Shown: positions 1 to 7,840 of the stretch, in pieces
Layout: every line of letters starts with the position of its first letter
How positions within the stretch are numbered: the first letter of the stretch is position 1
Assembly (NCBI RefSeq): GCF_014385085.1
Contig: NZ_JACRTD010000006.1
Coordinates: forward strand, 1 to 64,000
Origin: Youxingia wuxianensis
Lineage (GTDB): Bacteria; Bacillota; Clostridia; Oscillospirales; Ruminococcaceae
DNA: 64,000 bases
Direction: 5' to 3'
Notes under the pieces: generated by a model
Databases searched by the model: none
What the model was told of the DNA's origin: nothing
The model's input: the letters and a program-made list of their open reading frames with translations, nothing else
Made by a program: the position numbers and the translations under genes

Positions 1-106
1 TCATCGATACCGCGTTGATTACTGGGATGAACACCACTGCTACCACTATTATCAGTGCCGGCGCTATCAGCAGATACGGCCATATCCCGCTCTTCTTCTT
101 CCCCAC
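1..106 (-). CDS. Sugar ABC transporter permease, N-terminal start (cut by window edge)
   Basis: A reading frame begins with GTG at 106 and runs off the left edge. An AGGAGGT ribosome site lies 7-8 bases upstream (114-121). The 35 visible residues start with a basic stretch (GKKKSG) followed by a long hydrophobic segment (WPYLLIAPALIIVVAVVF), the usual cytoplasmic tail and first membrane helix of MalF/UgpA-type sugar permeases. It lies directly downstream of a family 1 solute-binding lipoprotein gene in the same direction, which supports the assignment. The substrate cannot be told from this fragment; the neighbouring iol genes make inositol or a related polyol possible, by inference only. Confidence 0.75.
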   Translation of the reverse strand, partial: MGKKKSGIWPYLLIAPALIIVVAVVFIPVINAVSM

Positions 107-136
107 TGTGGGCCACCTCCTGGATTTCTTAGAAAT

Positions 137-175
137 TTCGGGCTGTAATCCATTGAGAATAAATTACAGCCCGAA
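137..175 (-). terminator. Intercistronic hairpin between binding protein and permease genes
   Basis: Perfect 13-bp inverted repeat (137-149 with 163-175, core CGGGCTGTAAT) with a 13-base loop and only a weak U-rich tail on the minus strand. Hairpins here are common in ABC operons, where they protect the binding-protein message and reduce readthrough into the permease genes; that role is inferred. Confidence 0.6.
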
Positions 176-208
176 AAATTTACCGCTTAATTATGTTTCA
201 AAAGAAAG

Positions 209-1513
209 TTATTTATATAACTCCTCCTGCAGTTTCTTACAAGCTTCTTCTGCAGTGATCTCACCAAGCAGGGCCTGCTGAACTGTCGCCGGCCATACGT
301 TGTTGATCCACTCGGTGGTGGTGTCGAGAACTGGCAGAATGCCTGCGAACGGAGCGCCTTCGATAGAAACTTTCATAAATTTGTTTTCCTGAATTTCAGG
401 AGTTTCACGTACGCTTAAAGAAACTGGAACGTTACCGGTTTCGGTACACCAGGTGAACTGACCTTTGCCAGCTGCCAAGTAAGCGATCCATTCGAACGCC
501 GCTTCTTTATTTTCACAATCAGCGAACATTACGGTTTCAGTATCGCCCATGGAAGTCCAGCGGCCGTCCGGGCTGTTGGGGAACGGGAATGCATCCACGT
601 CGTCGCCCAGGGCCTCAACCATATTGGTGTAGCTGCCGATATGCTGAATTGTCATAGCGTTAACGCCTGACTGGAAGTTCGCCATAATTTCATTAAATCC
701 ATCGTTAGGAGCGGACGGAGGACAATAACCGTTCTGGAACAGATCGATAAAGTCCTGCATACCCTGAATGGATTCTGGGGTGGTCAAATCTTCAAAGCTG
801 CCGCCGCGGGCATGAATGAAGCTGCCCCAAGGCTCCTGGCCGCCTTTGCCGCCGCGCATACCATAGCCGTAAACGCCGTCGCGGGTACAAAGCTTACAAG
901 CTTCCAGGAATTCTTCATAAGTGGTAGGAACTTCGATCCCAGCCGCTTCGAACATGGAAGGACGATAGTATACATACAGCACCTGGGTGTTCCAAGGCAT
1001 CAGATACAGGTTTCCGTCGTTAGTAACACCGCGCAGAGTGTTTAACAGATCCGGATCGATATCGTCTTTCTTCTCCCAAGCGTCAATATAGCTGTCCAGT
1101 GGTTCAAGCAGGTTGTTGGCTACAAAGAGCGGAGTAGAAGTCAGTTTAAATCCAGCAGTATCCGGTGCGCCGCCGCCCATTGCCGCGGTGAACAGGTCTT
1201 CGCTGTACTGGCCGCCGTCCCAAGGATGAACTTCCGCAACAACGGTGATGTTTTTGCCGTTGGTAGCGTTGAAGTCGTCAACCATGCTCTGGAAGATTTC
1301 GATATGTCTGTCGCTGTCCGGCCAGAACCAATGGGTAATGGTAACCGGTGGATACTCTTCGCCGTCGCCGGTATCATCTGCCGGAGCTGCATCGGAGGCC
1401 GGAGCGGAATCCTCGCTAGGGGTATCAGTGGAGTTGTTGGAACAACCAGCCAGCAGGCTCAGGCAAAGGACCAACGCTAATACTAACGCCAATATCTTTT
1501 TCATATTTCTCAT
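209..1513 (-). CDS. ABC transporter family 1 extracellular solute-binding lipoprotein
   Basis: Captures a sugar or polyol outside the membrane and delivers it to the permease encoded next. The 434-residue product has a lipoprotein signal peptide: basic MRNMKK, hydrophobic core, lipobox LLAGC with Cys24 as the lipidated residue, then a Ser/Asp/Ala-rich linker and a typical SBP_bac_1 body with WNTQVLYVYYRP and YEEFLEACK-like segments. AAGGAGG lies 8 bases before the ATG at 1513, so that start is preferred over the ATG at 1504. Expressed from a promoter near 1704-1732 with a leader of about 190 bases. Family assignment is firm; ligand unknown. Confidence 0.9.
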   Translation of the reverse strand: MRNMKKILALVLALVLCLSLLAGCSNNSTDTPSEDSAPASDAAPADDTGDGEEYPPVTITHWFWPDSDRHIEIFQSMVDDFNATNGKNITVVAEVHPWDGGQYSEDLFTAAMGGGAPDTAGFKLTSTPLFVANNLLEPLDSYIDAWEKKDDIDPDLLNTLRGVTNDGNLYLMPWNTQVLYVYYRPSMFEAAGIEVPTTYEEFLEACKLCTRDGVYGYGMRGGKGGQEPWGSFIHARGGSFEDLTTPESIQGMQDFIDLFQNGYCPPSAPNDGFNEIMANFQSGVNAMTIQHIGSYTNMVEALGDDVDAFPFPNSPDGRWTSMGDTETVMFADCENKEAAFEWIAYLAAGKGQFTWCTETGNVPVSLSVRETPEIQENKFMKVSIEGAPFAGILPVLDTTTEWINNVWPATVQQALLGEITAEEACKKLQEELYK

Positions 1514-1703
1514 TCAGTTTTCCTCCTTAATAGATAAACAATTCTGCGTCCCTTAAAAACGAAAAGTTGTCCTTATCGACCTCCCTTATGCTAGTATTTT
1601 CTAATAGACTACGCTGTTTATTAAGCGGTTTTGGGTTTCTAAACATAAGGTGTAACTTAACTATAATACATTTACGATAGAAATTTCAACCATAAATCAA
1701 AAC

Positions 1704-1732
1704 TTTATAGCGAAATCACGAAAATTTGTAAA
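1704..1732 (-). promoter_or_regulatory. Sigma-A-type promoter for the ABC transporter operon
   Basis: Minus strand TTTACA (1732-1727), 17-bp spacer, TATAAA (1709-1704): five of six matches in each box. It would give a leader of about 190 bases before the binding-protein gene. A second weaker option (TTGAAA at 1689-1684 with TATAGT at 1665-1660) lies downstream. Confidence 0.55.
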
Positions 1733-1737
1733 AATTG

Positions 1738-1751
1738 ATCAGACGTCTGAT
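1738..1751. promoter_or_regulatory. 14-bp perfect palindrome, candidate operator
   Basis: ATCAGACGTCTGAT is a perfect palindrome located 5 bases upstream of the -35 box of the transporter promoter. Position fits an activator or an edge-overlapping repressor site. No regulator gene next to it is an obvious match; the nearest is the DeoR-type gene at 4409-5167. Confidence 0.45.
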
Positions 1752-1771
1752 GATTTTTCTATGCTATTACA

Positions 1772-1814
1772 CGAAATGCCCCAGGTGTTTTGCAAAAACA
1801 GATGGAGCATTTCG
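1772..1814 (-). terminator. Hairpin downstream of iolA
   Basis: CGAAATGC (1772-1779) pairs with GCATTTCG (1807-1814), extended by three more pairs after one mismatch. There is no U-run on the minus strand after the stem, so termination is uncertain. Confidence 0.35.
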
Positions 1815-1839
1815 ACCAAATTTTACATACAACTAGGGA

Positions 1840-3357
1840 TCAGATGGTACCATCCCAAGTGCTGACTTTTTCCTTTGTCTTTTCTTCTTCGTCAAACCAC
1901 CGGGTGGTAACGCATTTGGTTTCCGTATAGAAGCGCACGCCGTCTCTGCCCAATGTGTGCAGATCTCCGAAGAAGGATTTCTTATGCCCGGAGAAGGGGA
2001 ATACTCCTACCGGTACCGGAATACCAACGTTTACGCCAACCATTCCGCCGTCGGTACGTTTGGCAAACTCTCTGGCATAATGGCCGTTTTGGGTGAAGAT
2101 GACCGACCCGTTGGCAAATGGGTTGCGATTCATCAGTTCCAAGCCTTCTTCAAAGGTTTTGACACGCTTGAAGCAAAGTACCGGTCCAAACACTTCACAA
2201 TCACCAATCGTCATATCCGGCGTAACCTGATCAAAAATGGTAGGCCCTACATAAAAACCGTCCTCATAGCCGGGAACCTTGCAGTCACGGCCGTCCAGCA
2301 CCAATTTAGCCCCTTCCTGCACGCCTTTTTCGATCCAGTCGGTAACAAACTTGCGATGTTCCGCAGTAACAACCGGTCCCATATCGGTCGTTTTATCGTA
2401 CGCAGGACCAACTTTGATCTTTTTCGCAAGCTCTACTACCGCACTGATCAGTTCATCTGCAATCGACTCCTGTACAACCACTACCGGCAGCGCCATACAT
2501 CTTTCGCCCGCGCAGCCAAAGGAAGCGTTAATGATCCCTGCGGCCGTTCTTTTGATCGGAGCGTCTTCCAGCACCAAAGCGTGGTTTTTCGCTTCGCACA
2601 GGGCCTGAACCCGCTTACCGTTTTTGGCCGCCTCACTGTAGATATGCAGACCAACTTTCGTGGACCCTACAAAGGATACTCCTTTGATATCCTCGTGATT
2701 TAAGAAAATTTCCGCTTCATGACGGGAGCAGGTTACAATATTGATAACCCCGTCGGGCAGCCCGGCTTTCTTGTAGATCTCCGCAAATTTCATGGCGGTC
2801 ATTGGGGTCATGCTGGCGGCCTTCAACACGATAGTATTGCCGCTGGCGATACAAAGAGGGGTCATCCAGCCCATGGGGATCATTGCAGGGAAGTTAAACG
2901 GTATAATTCCTGCAAATACACCCAGAGGCTCCCGATAAAGCACGGTATCATAGCCGGAGGAAGCGTCTCTTAAGGATTCTCCCAGCCCGGCCAATGTAGA
3001 CGGGATATTACATCCCACCTCGGTGCCTTCTTTGGCCTTCAGTACGTCGCCCTGCGCTTCTGCCCAGGCTTTTCCGTTTTCCAGGGCAACGCTGTGGGTC
3101 AGATCGTCCATATTTTCAATAATCAATTCTCTTACTTTGTACAGAATCTGCGCGCGTTTGATCGGGGGGGTGTTGGACCAGCCGGGAAACGCGGCCTTTG
3201 CAGCAGCAATGGCCTGTTCCACCTCATCTACCGTACAGCAAGGTGCTTTCGCAATCACTTCGCCGGTGCTGGGATTATAAACTGGGGTGTATTTTTCTGT
3301 TTTGGACTCCACCCACTGTCCATTTATGTAAGGTTTTAAAATTTGTACTTCACTCAT
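1840..3357 (-). CDS. iolA: Methylmalonate-semialdehyde dehydrogenase (CoA-acylating)
   Basis: Converts malonate semialdehyde (or methylmalonate semialdehyde) with CoA and NAD+ to acetyl-CoA (or propionyl-CoA) and CO2, the last step of myo-inositol breakdown. The 505-residue protein is an aldehyde dehydrogenase of the MmsA branch: PFNFPAM near 153, NAD-binding FVGSTKVG near 229, and the catalytic Cys287 in GCAGERCMA. Length matches the family (about 490-510). It lies 32 bp after iolJ in the same direction, so the two are probably one transcript from the promoter at 4302-4330. Confidence 0.93.
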   Translation of the reverse strand: MSEVQILKPYINGQWVESKTEKYTPVYNPSTGEVIAKAPCCTVDEVEQAIAAAKAAFPGWSNTPPIKRAQILYKVRELIIENMDDLTHSVALENGKAWAEAQGDVLKAKEGTEVGCNIPSTLAGLGESLRDASSGYDTVLYREPLGVFAGIIPFNFPAMIPMGWMTPLCIASGNTIVLKAASMTPMTAMKFAEIYKKAGLPDGVINIVTCSRHEAEIFLNHEDIKGVSFVGSTKVGLHIYSEAAKNGKRVQALCEAKNHALVLEDAPIKRTAAGIINASFGCAGERCMALPVVVVQESIADELISAVVELAKKIKVGPAYDKTTDMGPVVTAEHRKFVTDWIEKGVQEGAKLVLDGRDCKVPGYEDGFYVGPTIFDQVTPDMTIGDCEVFGPVLCFKRVKTFEEGLELMNRNPFANGSVIFTQNGHYAREFAKRTDGGMVGVNVGIPVPVGVFPFSGHKKSFFGDLHTLGRDGVRFYTETKCVTTRWFDEEEKTKEKVSTWDGTI

Positions 3358-3389
3358 AAGTTGATCAACCTCTTTCTAAAATTTTTATA

Positions 3390-4214
3390 TTAATATTTTA
3401 ATAGCTGTATTTTTTGTTTGGCCGCCTGCTGCACTGCCTTCATTGGCTCCTGGAACAGCTTGATGCGGTCAAATTCCTCTGGATTTTCTTCCATACATTT
3501 GCGTAAAGTTCTGCCAAACGCCATACGCAGGCAGGTCCCAATATTGATCTTGCGGGCGCCATACCGGGAAAGTTTGGTTAAGTCCGCGTCCGGAACACCA
3601 GTGGATCCATGAATTACCAGGGGAACCTCTACCGTATTTTTGAGTTTTTCCAAGCGATCAAACTGTAACTTTGCCTCCTGCACCACCATTCGATGCACCG
3701 TACCCACGGAAACCGCCAGACAGTCCACCTGGGTAGCCTGGTAAAAACGAAGGGCCTCTTCCGGTTCCGTATAAATCATTTTTGCCTGGATGCTGGGATC
3801 GGAATAAGCAACCGACCCAATTTCCGCCTCCACCGAAATGTTTTTCGGCCGGGCAAGGGCAATGGTTTTTAAGGTTTTATCCACATTTTCCTCAAAGCTC
3901 AGCTGGGAGCCATCGAACATGACCGAGGTAAATCCCGCGTCTACCGCCTTGGCAATCGACTCCAGATCCACCGAATGATCCAGATGGACATCCACTGGGA
4001 CTTTGGCCTGTTTCGCCAGAGTAGTAAGGATCGGCCCCAGAATGTCCAAAGGCATGTGCCGGGCGGCGTCGCGGTTAACCATGAGTATGACCGGCTCGTT
4101 TACTTCCTCCGCCGCCCGTATCACAGAAACCGCATCCTCATAGCCAAACACATTAAATGCCGCAATAGCATAGTTCCCATGCTGGCTGAACATATCCGTT
4201 AAGTTTACTAACAT
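3390..4214 (-). CDS. iolJ: Class II aldolase, likely 6-phospho-5-dehydro-2-deoxy-D-gluconate aldolase
   Basis: Cleaves 2-deoxy-5-keto-D-gluconate 6-phosphate to dihydroxyacetone phosphate and malonate semialdehyde in inositol catabolism; the fold is shared with fructose-bisphosphate and tagatose-bisphosphate aldolases. Zinc-binding HLDH (about residues 77-80), AEIG and VIHGSTGVPD are visible in 274 residues. The start at 4214 is chosen because GGAGGT lies 7 bases upstream; a longer frame to 4244 has no ribosome site. Being cotranscribed with iolA and beside iolC makes IolJ more likely than a glycolytic aldolase. Confidence 0.85.
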   Translation of the reverse strand: MLVNLTDMFSQHGNYAIAAFNVFGYEDAVSVIRAAEEVNEPVILMVNRDAARHMPLDILGPILTTLAKQAKVPVDVHLDHSVDLESIAKAVDAGFTSVMFDGSQLSFEENVDKTLKTIALARPKNISVEAEIGSVAYSDPSIQAKMIYTEPEEALRFYQATQVDCLAVSVGTVHRMVVQEAKLQFDRLEKLKNTVEVPLVIHGSTGVPDADLTKLSRYGARKINIGTCLRMAFGRTLRKCMEENPEEFDRIKLFQEPMKAVQQAAKQKIQLLKY

Positions 4215-4262
4215 CGCAATACCTCCAAGTGGCAACAAAAACAACCTGTTTGTGTATTTAAT

Positions 4263-4325
4263 GGATATATTTTGGTTATATTTTGATTGTCTTTTAAAAA
4301 CATTATATAAACTACATCAAAATAT
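4263..4325. promoter_or_regulatory. Cluster of TATATTTTGG-type motifs at the iolJ promoter
   Basis: GGATATATTTTGGTTAT at 4263-4279, a second half-match TTATATTTTGATT at 4277-4289 and an inverted copy (ATCAAAATATG, 4316-4326 region) surround the iolJ transcription start. Near-identical motifs occur upstream of iolB (7660-7676) and iolC (5331-5343). Likely operators of the DeoR-type regulator encoded nearby; this is inferred from recurrence and position. Confidence 0.55.
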
Positions 4326-4330
4326 GTCAA
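4302..4330 (-). promoter_or_regulatory. Consensus sigma-A promoter for iolJ-iolA
   Basis: Minus strand TTGACA (4330-4325), 17-bp spacer, TATAAT (4307-4302): perfect consensus. Such a strong promoter next to repeated operator-like motifs suggests control by repression. Confidence 0.8.
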
Positions 4331-4350
4331 TATAAAATGAAAATTTAAAG

Positions 4351-4387
4351 AAAAAAAGGCTGATCGCACAATTGCATCAGCCTTTTC
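4351..4387 (-). terminator. Terminator after the DeoR-type regulator gene
   Basis: AAGGCTGAT and ATCAGCCTT form a 9-10 bp stem (4357-4383) with an 11-base loop, followed on the minus strand by a run of seven T. It can also act rightward because T-run follows on the plus side. Confidence 0.75.
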
Positions 4388-4408
4388 ATAGTTATTTTGT
4401 ACTATTTT

Positions 4409-5167
4409 TTAATCAGCAATTACCAATTCTACTCCGTGCTCCCGGAAATAATCCAGGTATTCCTGGGAGGGGGCCTTGTCCGTAATGATCACGTCCGCAT
4501 CCTCGATCCTGCCGAACGTCATTAAAGACACATCCCCAAATTTACTGCTGTCAATTAACATATAAACCTTATGACAGCGGGAGATAATCGCCTTTTTTAC
4601 CTCGTATTCTCCCTGGGAGGAATTGGTCAGTCCGCTGCCGATGGAAAGGCCGGTAGCAGACATAAACGCCTTTTTAATATTATAACGCTCTAACAAGCGG
4701 GCGGCGTCAGGACCTACGGTAGAATAGGTATTCCGTGCCAGCGCCCCGCCGGTGGAAACTACATGAAAGTCATTGGCATAAATGGATTTTACCACAATTT
4801 CCAGGTTGTTTGTAAACAGGGTGAGCCGTTTTTTCTCACTGAGCTGGTTAAACAAAGTAGTTGCGGTGGTGCCGGAGTCAATAAAAAGAGTATCGTCATT
4901 GTCTATAAATTCCGCCGCTTTTCGAGCGATGCGGTTTTTCATATCCATATTTTTAATATTGCGCTCTTCAAAGGGGATAGTTTCCTGGGTTTTGTTGGAG
5001 GTCACCCCACCGTAAATCTTGTTGACTACGCCTTTAGCAGATAATGTATCCAGGTCTCTGCGAATCGTATTGCGGGAAACATGAAAAACCTCGCACAAAT
5101 TATCTATCGTAACGGTTTTGTGCAAATTGATATAATCTTCAATCTGTTCAATGCGCTTTACTCGCAA
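4409..5167 (-). CDS. DeoR-family transcriptional regulator (probable IolR-like repressor)
   Basis: N-terminal winged helix-turn-helix (VTIDNLCEVFHVS then RNTIRRDLD, DeoR signature) and a C-terminal sugar-phosphate sensor domain with the DSGTT motif near residue 97. Length 252 residues is usual. The start is set at TTG 5167: GGAGGTGA lies 8 bases upstream, and this ribosome site would itself fall inside the coding sequence if the upstream ATG at 5182 were used. It is divergent from iolC and flanked by iol genes, so control of inositol genes by an inositol-derived sugar phosphate is the simplest reading, but not shown. Confidence 0.85.
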   Translation of the reverse strand: MRVKRIEQIEDYINLHKTVTIDNLCEVFHVSRNTIRRDLDTLSAKGVVNKIYGGVTSNKTQETIPFEERNIKNMDMKNRIARKAAEFIDNDDTLFIDSGTTATTLFNQLSEKKRLTLFTNNLEIVVKSIYANDFHVVSTGGALARNTYSTVGPDAARLLERYNIKKAFMSATGLSIGSGLTNSSQGEYEVKKAIISRCHKVYMLIDSSKFGDVSLMTFGRIEDADVIITDKAPSQEYLDYFREHGVELVIAD

Positions 5168-5196
5168 ATGGTTCACCTCCATCCTAGCTATTATTC

Positions 5197-5225
5197 AGTA
5201 TATTATCTTTTGGAAGAAAAATCAA
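5197..5225 (-). promoter_or_regulatory. Promoter for the DeoR-type regulator
   Basis: Minus strand TTGATT (5225-5220), 17-bp spacer, TATACT (5202-5197), about 30 bases before the coding start. Confidence 0.6.
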
Positions 5226-5276
5226 TTCTATTTTCCCTCAAATTTTAATATTTTTGGAGTTTTTCCAGAAAAAACG

Positions 5277-5304
5277 TTGACTTTTATTCGTAATAAACTA
5301 TAAT
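5277..5304 (+). promoter_or_regulatory. Sigma-A promoter for iolC
   Basis: TTGACT (5277-5282), 16-bp spacer, TATAAT (5299-5304). The start point would be about 5311, with the inverted operator-like motif at 5331-5343 about 20 bases downstream. Confidence 0.7.
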
Positions 5305-5330
5305 GTAATTAATATTAACCCAATATTTTT

Positions 5331-5343
5331 CCAAAATATACCC
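5331..5343 (-). promoter_or_regulatory. Operator-like motif in the iolC leader
   Basis: On the minus strand this reads GGGTATATTTTGG, identical over 13 bases to the iolB-upstream motif. A partial second copy (ACCCAATATTTTT) lies just before it at 5318-5330. Proposed target of the divergent DeoR-type regulator. Confidence 0.5.
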
Positions 5344-5374
5344 ATTTCAGTGATGAACAAAGGAGTGTTAGACA

Positions 5375-6394
5375 GTGAAATATGTAGAATTTGACGCTTC
5401 CCGCCCGTTGGATATTATCCCGTTAGGCCGTGCCTGTATCGATTTTAATCCGACTGATATTAACCAGCCTCTTTCCAAAAGCAGCAATTTTATCAAGTAT
5501 GTAGGCGGCTCCCCTGCCAATATCGCGGTGGGCATGGCTCGTTTAGGAAAAAAATCCGGATTTATCGGCAGGGTTTCTGACGATCAGTTCGGCGATTATG
5601 TAATCGATTATTTTAAAAATGACGGAATTGATACTTCTCATATCTTCCGCGCTAAAAACGGCGAGAAACTGGGTCTGACCTTTACGGAAATTCTCAGCCC
5701 CACCGAAAGCAGCATCCTCATGTATCGGGACGCTATCGCCGATCTAACGCTGGACCCGTCGGAAGTGGACGAGGATTACATAAAGTCCGCCAAAGCCCTT
5801 CTGATTTCCGGTACCTCCCTGTGCCAGAGCCCCTCCCGGGAAGCGGCTCTGAAAGCTATGGAGTTGGCGAAGAAAACAAACACTGTCTTAATTTTTGATA
5901 TAGACTATCGTCCTTACAACTGGAAATCCAAGGATGAAATTGCCGTTTACTACTCCACTGTTGGCAAAAACAGCGATATCATCATGGGATCCAAAGAGGA
6001 ATTTAATCTGATGGAAGCTTTGATGGTGGACAAAGAGGAAGACGACGCGGCTACCGCGGCCAGATGGCATAAGTTCGGCGCCAAAATCGTCATCATTAAA
6101 CACGGCAAGCAGGGATCGACCGCTTATACCAATGACGGCCTGTCCTATTCCATCAAGCCGTTCCCTGTGGATTGTCTGAAATCCTTCGGCGGCGGCGACG
6201 GTTATGGTTCCGCTTTCCTGACCGCTTTGATGGAAGGCTGGGAAATGATGGACGCCTTGGAGTTCGGCAGCGCTTCCGCCTCCATGCTGGTATCCGCCCA
6301 CAGCTGTTCCGCGGCTATGCCAAAAATGGAAGAAGTCAAAGAGTTTATCCGCCAAAGCAAAGAAAAGTACGGCGAAATGGTAGCCCGCGGATAA
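5375..6394 (+). CDS. iolC: 5-dehydro-2-deoxygluconokinase
   Basis: Phosphorylates 2-deoxy-5-keto-D-gluconate at C6 with ATP, giving the substrate of the IolJ aldolase. A PfkB/ribokinase protein of 339 residues with GGSPANIAVGMARLG near 44-58 and the ATP/catalytic-base motif GGGDGYGSAF with Asp275; the usual GAGD is GGGD here. Starts with GTG, AAGGAG about 9 bases upstream. Divergent from the DeoR-type gene and convergent with iolB. Assignment rests on family match and the surrounding inositol genes. Confidence 0.9.
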   Translation: MKYVEFDASRPLDIIPLGRACIDFNPTDINQPLSKSSNFIKYVGGSPANIAVGMARLGKKSGFIGRVSDDQFGDYVIDYFKNDGIDTSHIFRAKNGEKLGLTFTEILSPTESSILMYRDAIADLTLDPSEVDEDYIKSAKALLISGTSLCQSPSREAALKAMELAKKTNTVLIFDIDYRPYNWKSKDEIAVYYSTVGKNSDIIMGSKEEFNLMEALMVDKEEDDAATAARWHKFGAKIVIIKHGKQGSTAYTNDGLSYSIKPFPVDCLKSFGGGDGYGSAFLTALMEGWEMMDALEFGSASASMLVSAHSCSAAMPKMEEVKEFIRQSKEKYGEMVARG

Positions 6395-6547
6395 AACGCT
6401 GTCCCTCTCCATCTCCTATGTGCGCGCTTTTCCCGGCAGAGCGCCCACAGGCCCTTTTCAGCCTGTGTTTGCCGCCTCTGGCATGCTAGCTCCTAAAGTG
6501 CGGTAGAAAAATATTTTGTGTATCTCCTGTTTTTTCTGTTTGTATAG

Positions 6548-6582
6548 TAAAGAACCTCCATGCAGAGCATGGAGGTTCTTTA
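6548..6582 (+). terminator. Terminator after iolC
   Basis: Perfect 16-bp stem TAAAGAACCTCCATGC / GCATGGAGGTTCTTTA with a 3-base AGA loop, then TTTAT. Confidence 0.85.
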
Positions 6583-6702
6583 TTTATAGTCCTCTGACGT
6601 ATGGTTCTCTTTGATCGGTGTACTGCAGTCAACTATTCCAGCACCAGACCGCCAAACAAATCGGCCAAGACGCACAGTCCTCTGCGACGGCGTCCAAAGT
6701 TT

Positions 6703-6736
6703 AAAAAAACAGGCCCCAGCCGTGAACCGGGGCCTG
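6703..6736 (-). terminator. Terminator after iolB
   Basis: CAGGCCCC (6710-6717) pairs with GGGGCCTG (6729-6736); on the minus strand it is followed by seven T. Confidence 0.85.
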
Positions 6737-6744
6737 CCGCAATT

Positions 6745-7569
6745 TTAATACTGTCTGATTTTTCCGTCCGGCCAGATAGTGGTGTCCGGATTTCTCAGGT
6801 AATCAAACTCCTCCAGGAAATGAGGGGTAATGTACGGATTATCATCCAGATGGCGGATAACCCACATATACCACAGGGCATGGCCGGGAGTGGCGATCTG
6901 GGGATGGGTTACTCCATCGATAAACACGGTGTCGTTGTTGTGAACCTTCAGCACATTATCGCCCAACTCGCTGAAGCCGTACCCATTAGACGGGTTAATT
7001 TTGTAATAATAAATTTCCGGCTGGGGATGGTCATGGGGCGGGAAGCTGGACCATTTGCCCGGATAATTAATTACTTCTCCTAAAATCAAGTTGGACCAAG
7101 GAGCGTTGCTCTTATCAAAGAAGGTGCGCAGAACACGGGTGCAGGTTTCTTTCATGGTCCCTACGCCCCGATATTCGGTAGGCGTATCCTCTGGAGCAAA
7201 CAGTTTAGGCTCAAATTTAGTCGTGTTTACCGTTCTATGTACAGTCAGCTCGCTGTCCTCGCCAATTCCGGTAATTTTAATTTTAGTTCCTGCCGGAACA
7301 TGCAGAACCCAGGCACCGTCATCAAAGCAGTTTCCTCTGCTGGCAACCTGTTCTTTGCCGCACCAGCTGAACTTCACTTCACCGGAGACCAGCAAGTAGG
7401 CGCATTCCAGGTCTTTCTCTTCTTCAAACACATCGCCTTTTTTCATGCGAAGAGTACCGAAGTCCATGAGCATATCCGAATGGACCCCGTCTATTTCAGC
7501 AATAGAGGTGTATCCGAACGGAATTTCCTTGTCGCCTTTTCTCAGACATTCATTGATATTCTGATTCAT
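6745..7569 (-). CDS. iolB: 5-deoxy-glucuronate isomerase
   Basis: Isomerises 5-deoxy-D-glucuronate to 2-deoxy-5-keto-D-gluconate, the IolC substrate. The 274-residue protein is a bicupin of the KduI/IolB family; the metal-binding segment FPPHDHPQPEIYYYK near residues 175-190 is typical of IolB. GGGGA ribosome site lies about 8 bases before ATG 7569. Encoded convergently to iolC. IolG, IolE and IolD, which act earlier in the pathway, are not in the window. Confidence 0.92.
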   Translation of the reverse strand: MNQNINECLRKGDKEIPFGYTSIAEIDGVHSDMLMDFGTLRMKKGDVFEEEKDLECAYLLVSGEVKFSWCGKEQVASRGNCFDDGAWVLHVPAGTKIKITGIGEDSELTVHRTVNTTKFEPKLFAPEDTPTEYRGVGTMKETCTRVLRTFFDKSNAPWSNLILGEVINYPGKWSSFPPHDHPQPEIYYYKINPSNGYGFSELGDNVLKVHNNDTVFIDGVTHPQIATPGHALWYMWVIRHLDDNPYITPHFLEEFDYLRNPDTTIWPDGKIRQY

Positions 7570-7659
7570 AAAATATTCCCCTTTCTAGCTATTAACTTGT
7601 GCAAACTCAAAATAAAATTGACTTTCGCTCGTAAATTCTCCAAAAATTTAGAAGCTTTT

Positions 7660-7676
7660 GGGTATATTTTGGTTAT
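7660..7676. promoter_or_regulatory. Operator-like motif in the iolB leader
   Basis: GGGTATATTTTGGTTAT (plus-strand reading), 16 of 17 bases shared with the motif at 4263-4279 upstream of iolJ and 13 of 13 with the inverted copy upstream of iolC. It lies between the iolB promoter and its coding start. Confidence 0.55.
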
Positions 7677-7697
7677 TTGCTTGTTTAATATACTCAT

Positions 7698-7726
7698 ATA
7701 TTACCACCGTTCCCTTTTGATGTCAA
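7698..7726 (-). promoter_or_regulatory. Promoter for iolB
   Basis: Minus strand TTGACA (7726-7721), 17-bp spacer, TAATAT (7703-7698). The leader is about 120 bases and contains the operator-like motif. Confidence 0.6.
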
Positions 7727-7793
7727 TTATTTTCCGTCCGCTATTTTGCACTATTATTTCTTCCTGCTTTTAGACATTTTTTTAGCAGACACA

Positions 7794-7828
7794 GAAAAAA
7801 CCGGCGCCTTTTAAAAAAAGGACGCCGG
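7794..7828 (-). terminator. Terminator after spoIVA
   Basis: CCGGCGCCTTTT (7801-7812) pairs with AAAAGGACGCCGG (7816-7828) with a single bulged base; six T follow on the minus strand. Confidence 0.85.
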
Positions 7829-7840
7829 AACTTAAAAATA

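Larger units (their letters stand above)
1514..1839. other. Intergenic region upstream of the binding-protein gene
   Basis: No gene is supported here. It holds a leftward promoter (1704-1732), a 14-bp palindrome next to it (1738-1751), a hairpin after iolA (1772-1814), and a long leader for the binding-protein gene. Confidence 0.6.
6395..6744. other. Intergenic region between convergent iolC and iolB
   Basis: Only two terminators are recognisable (6548-6582 and 6703-6736). Short inverted GC-rich words near 6425-6470 and the rest show no gene, RNA motif or repeat that I can support. Confidence 0.6.

Noticed and set aside
1957..2703. 248-codon frame on the plus strand inside iolA
   Set aside because: Antisense shadow of a conserved dehydrogenase; no family features.
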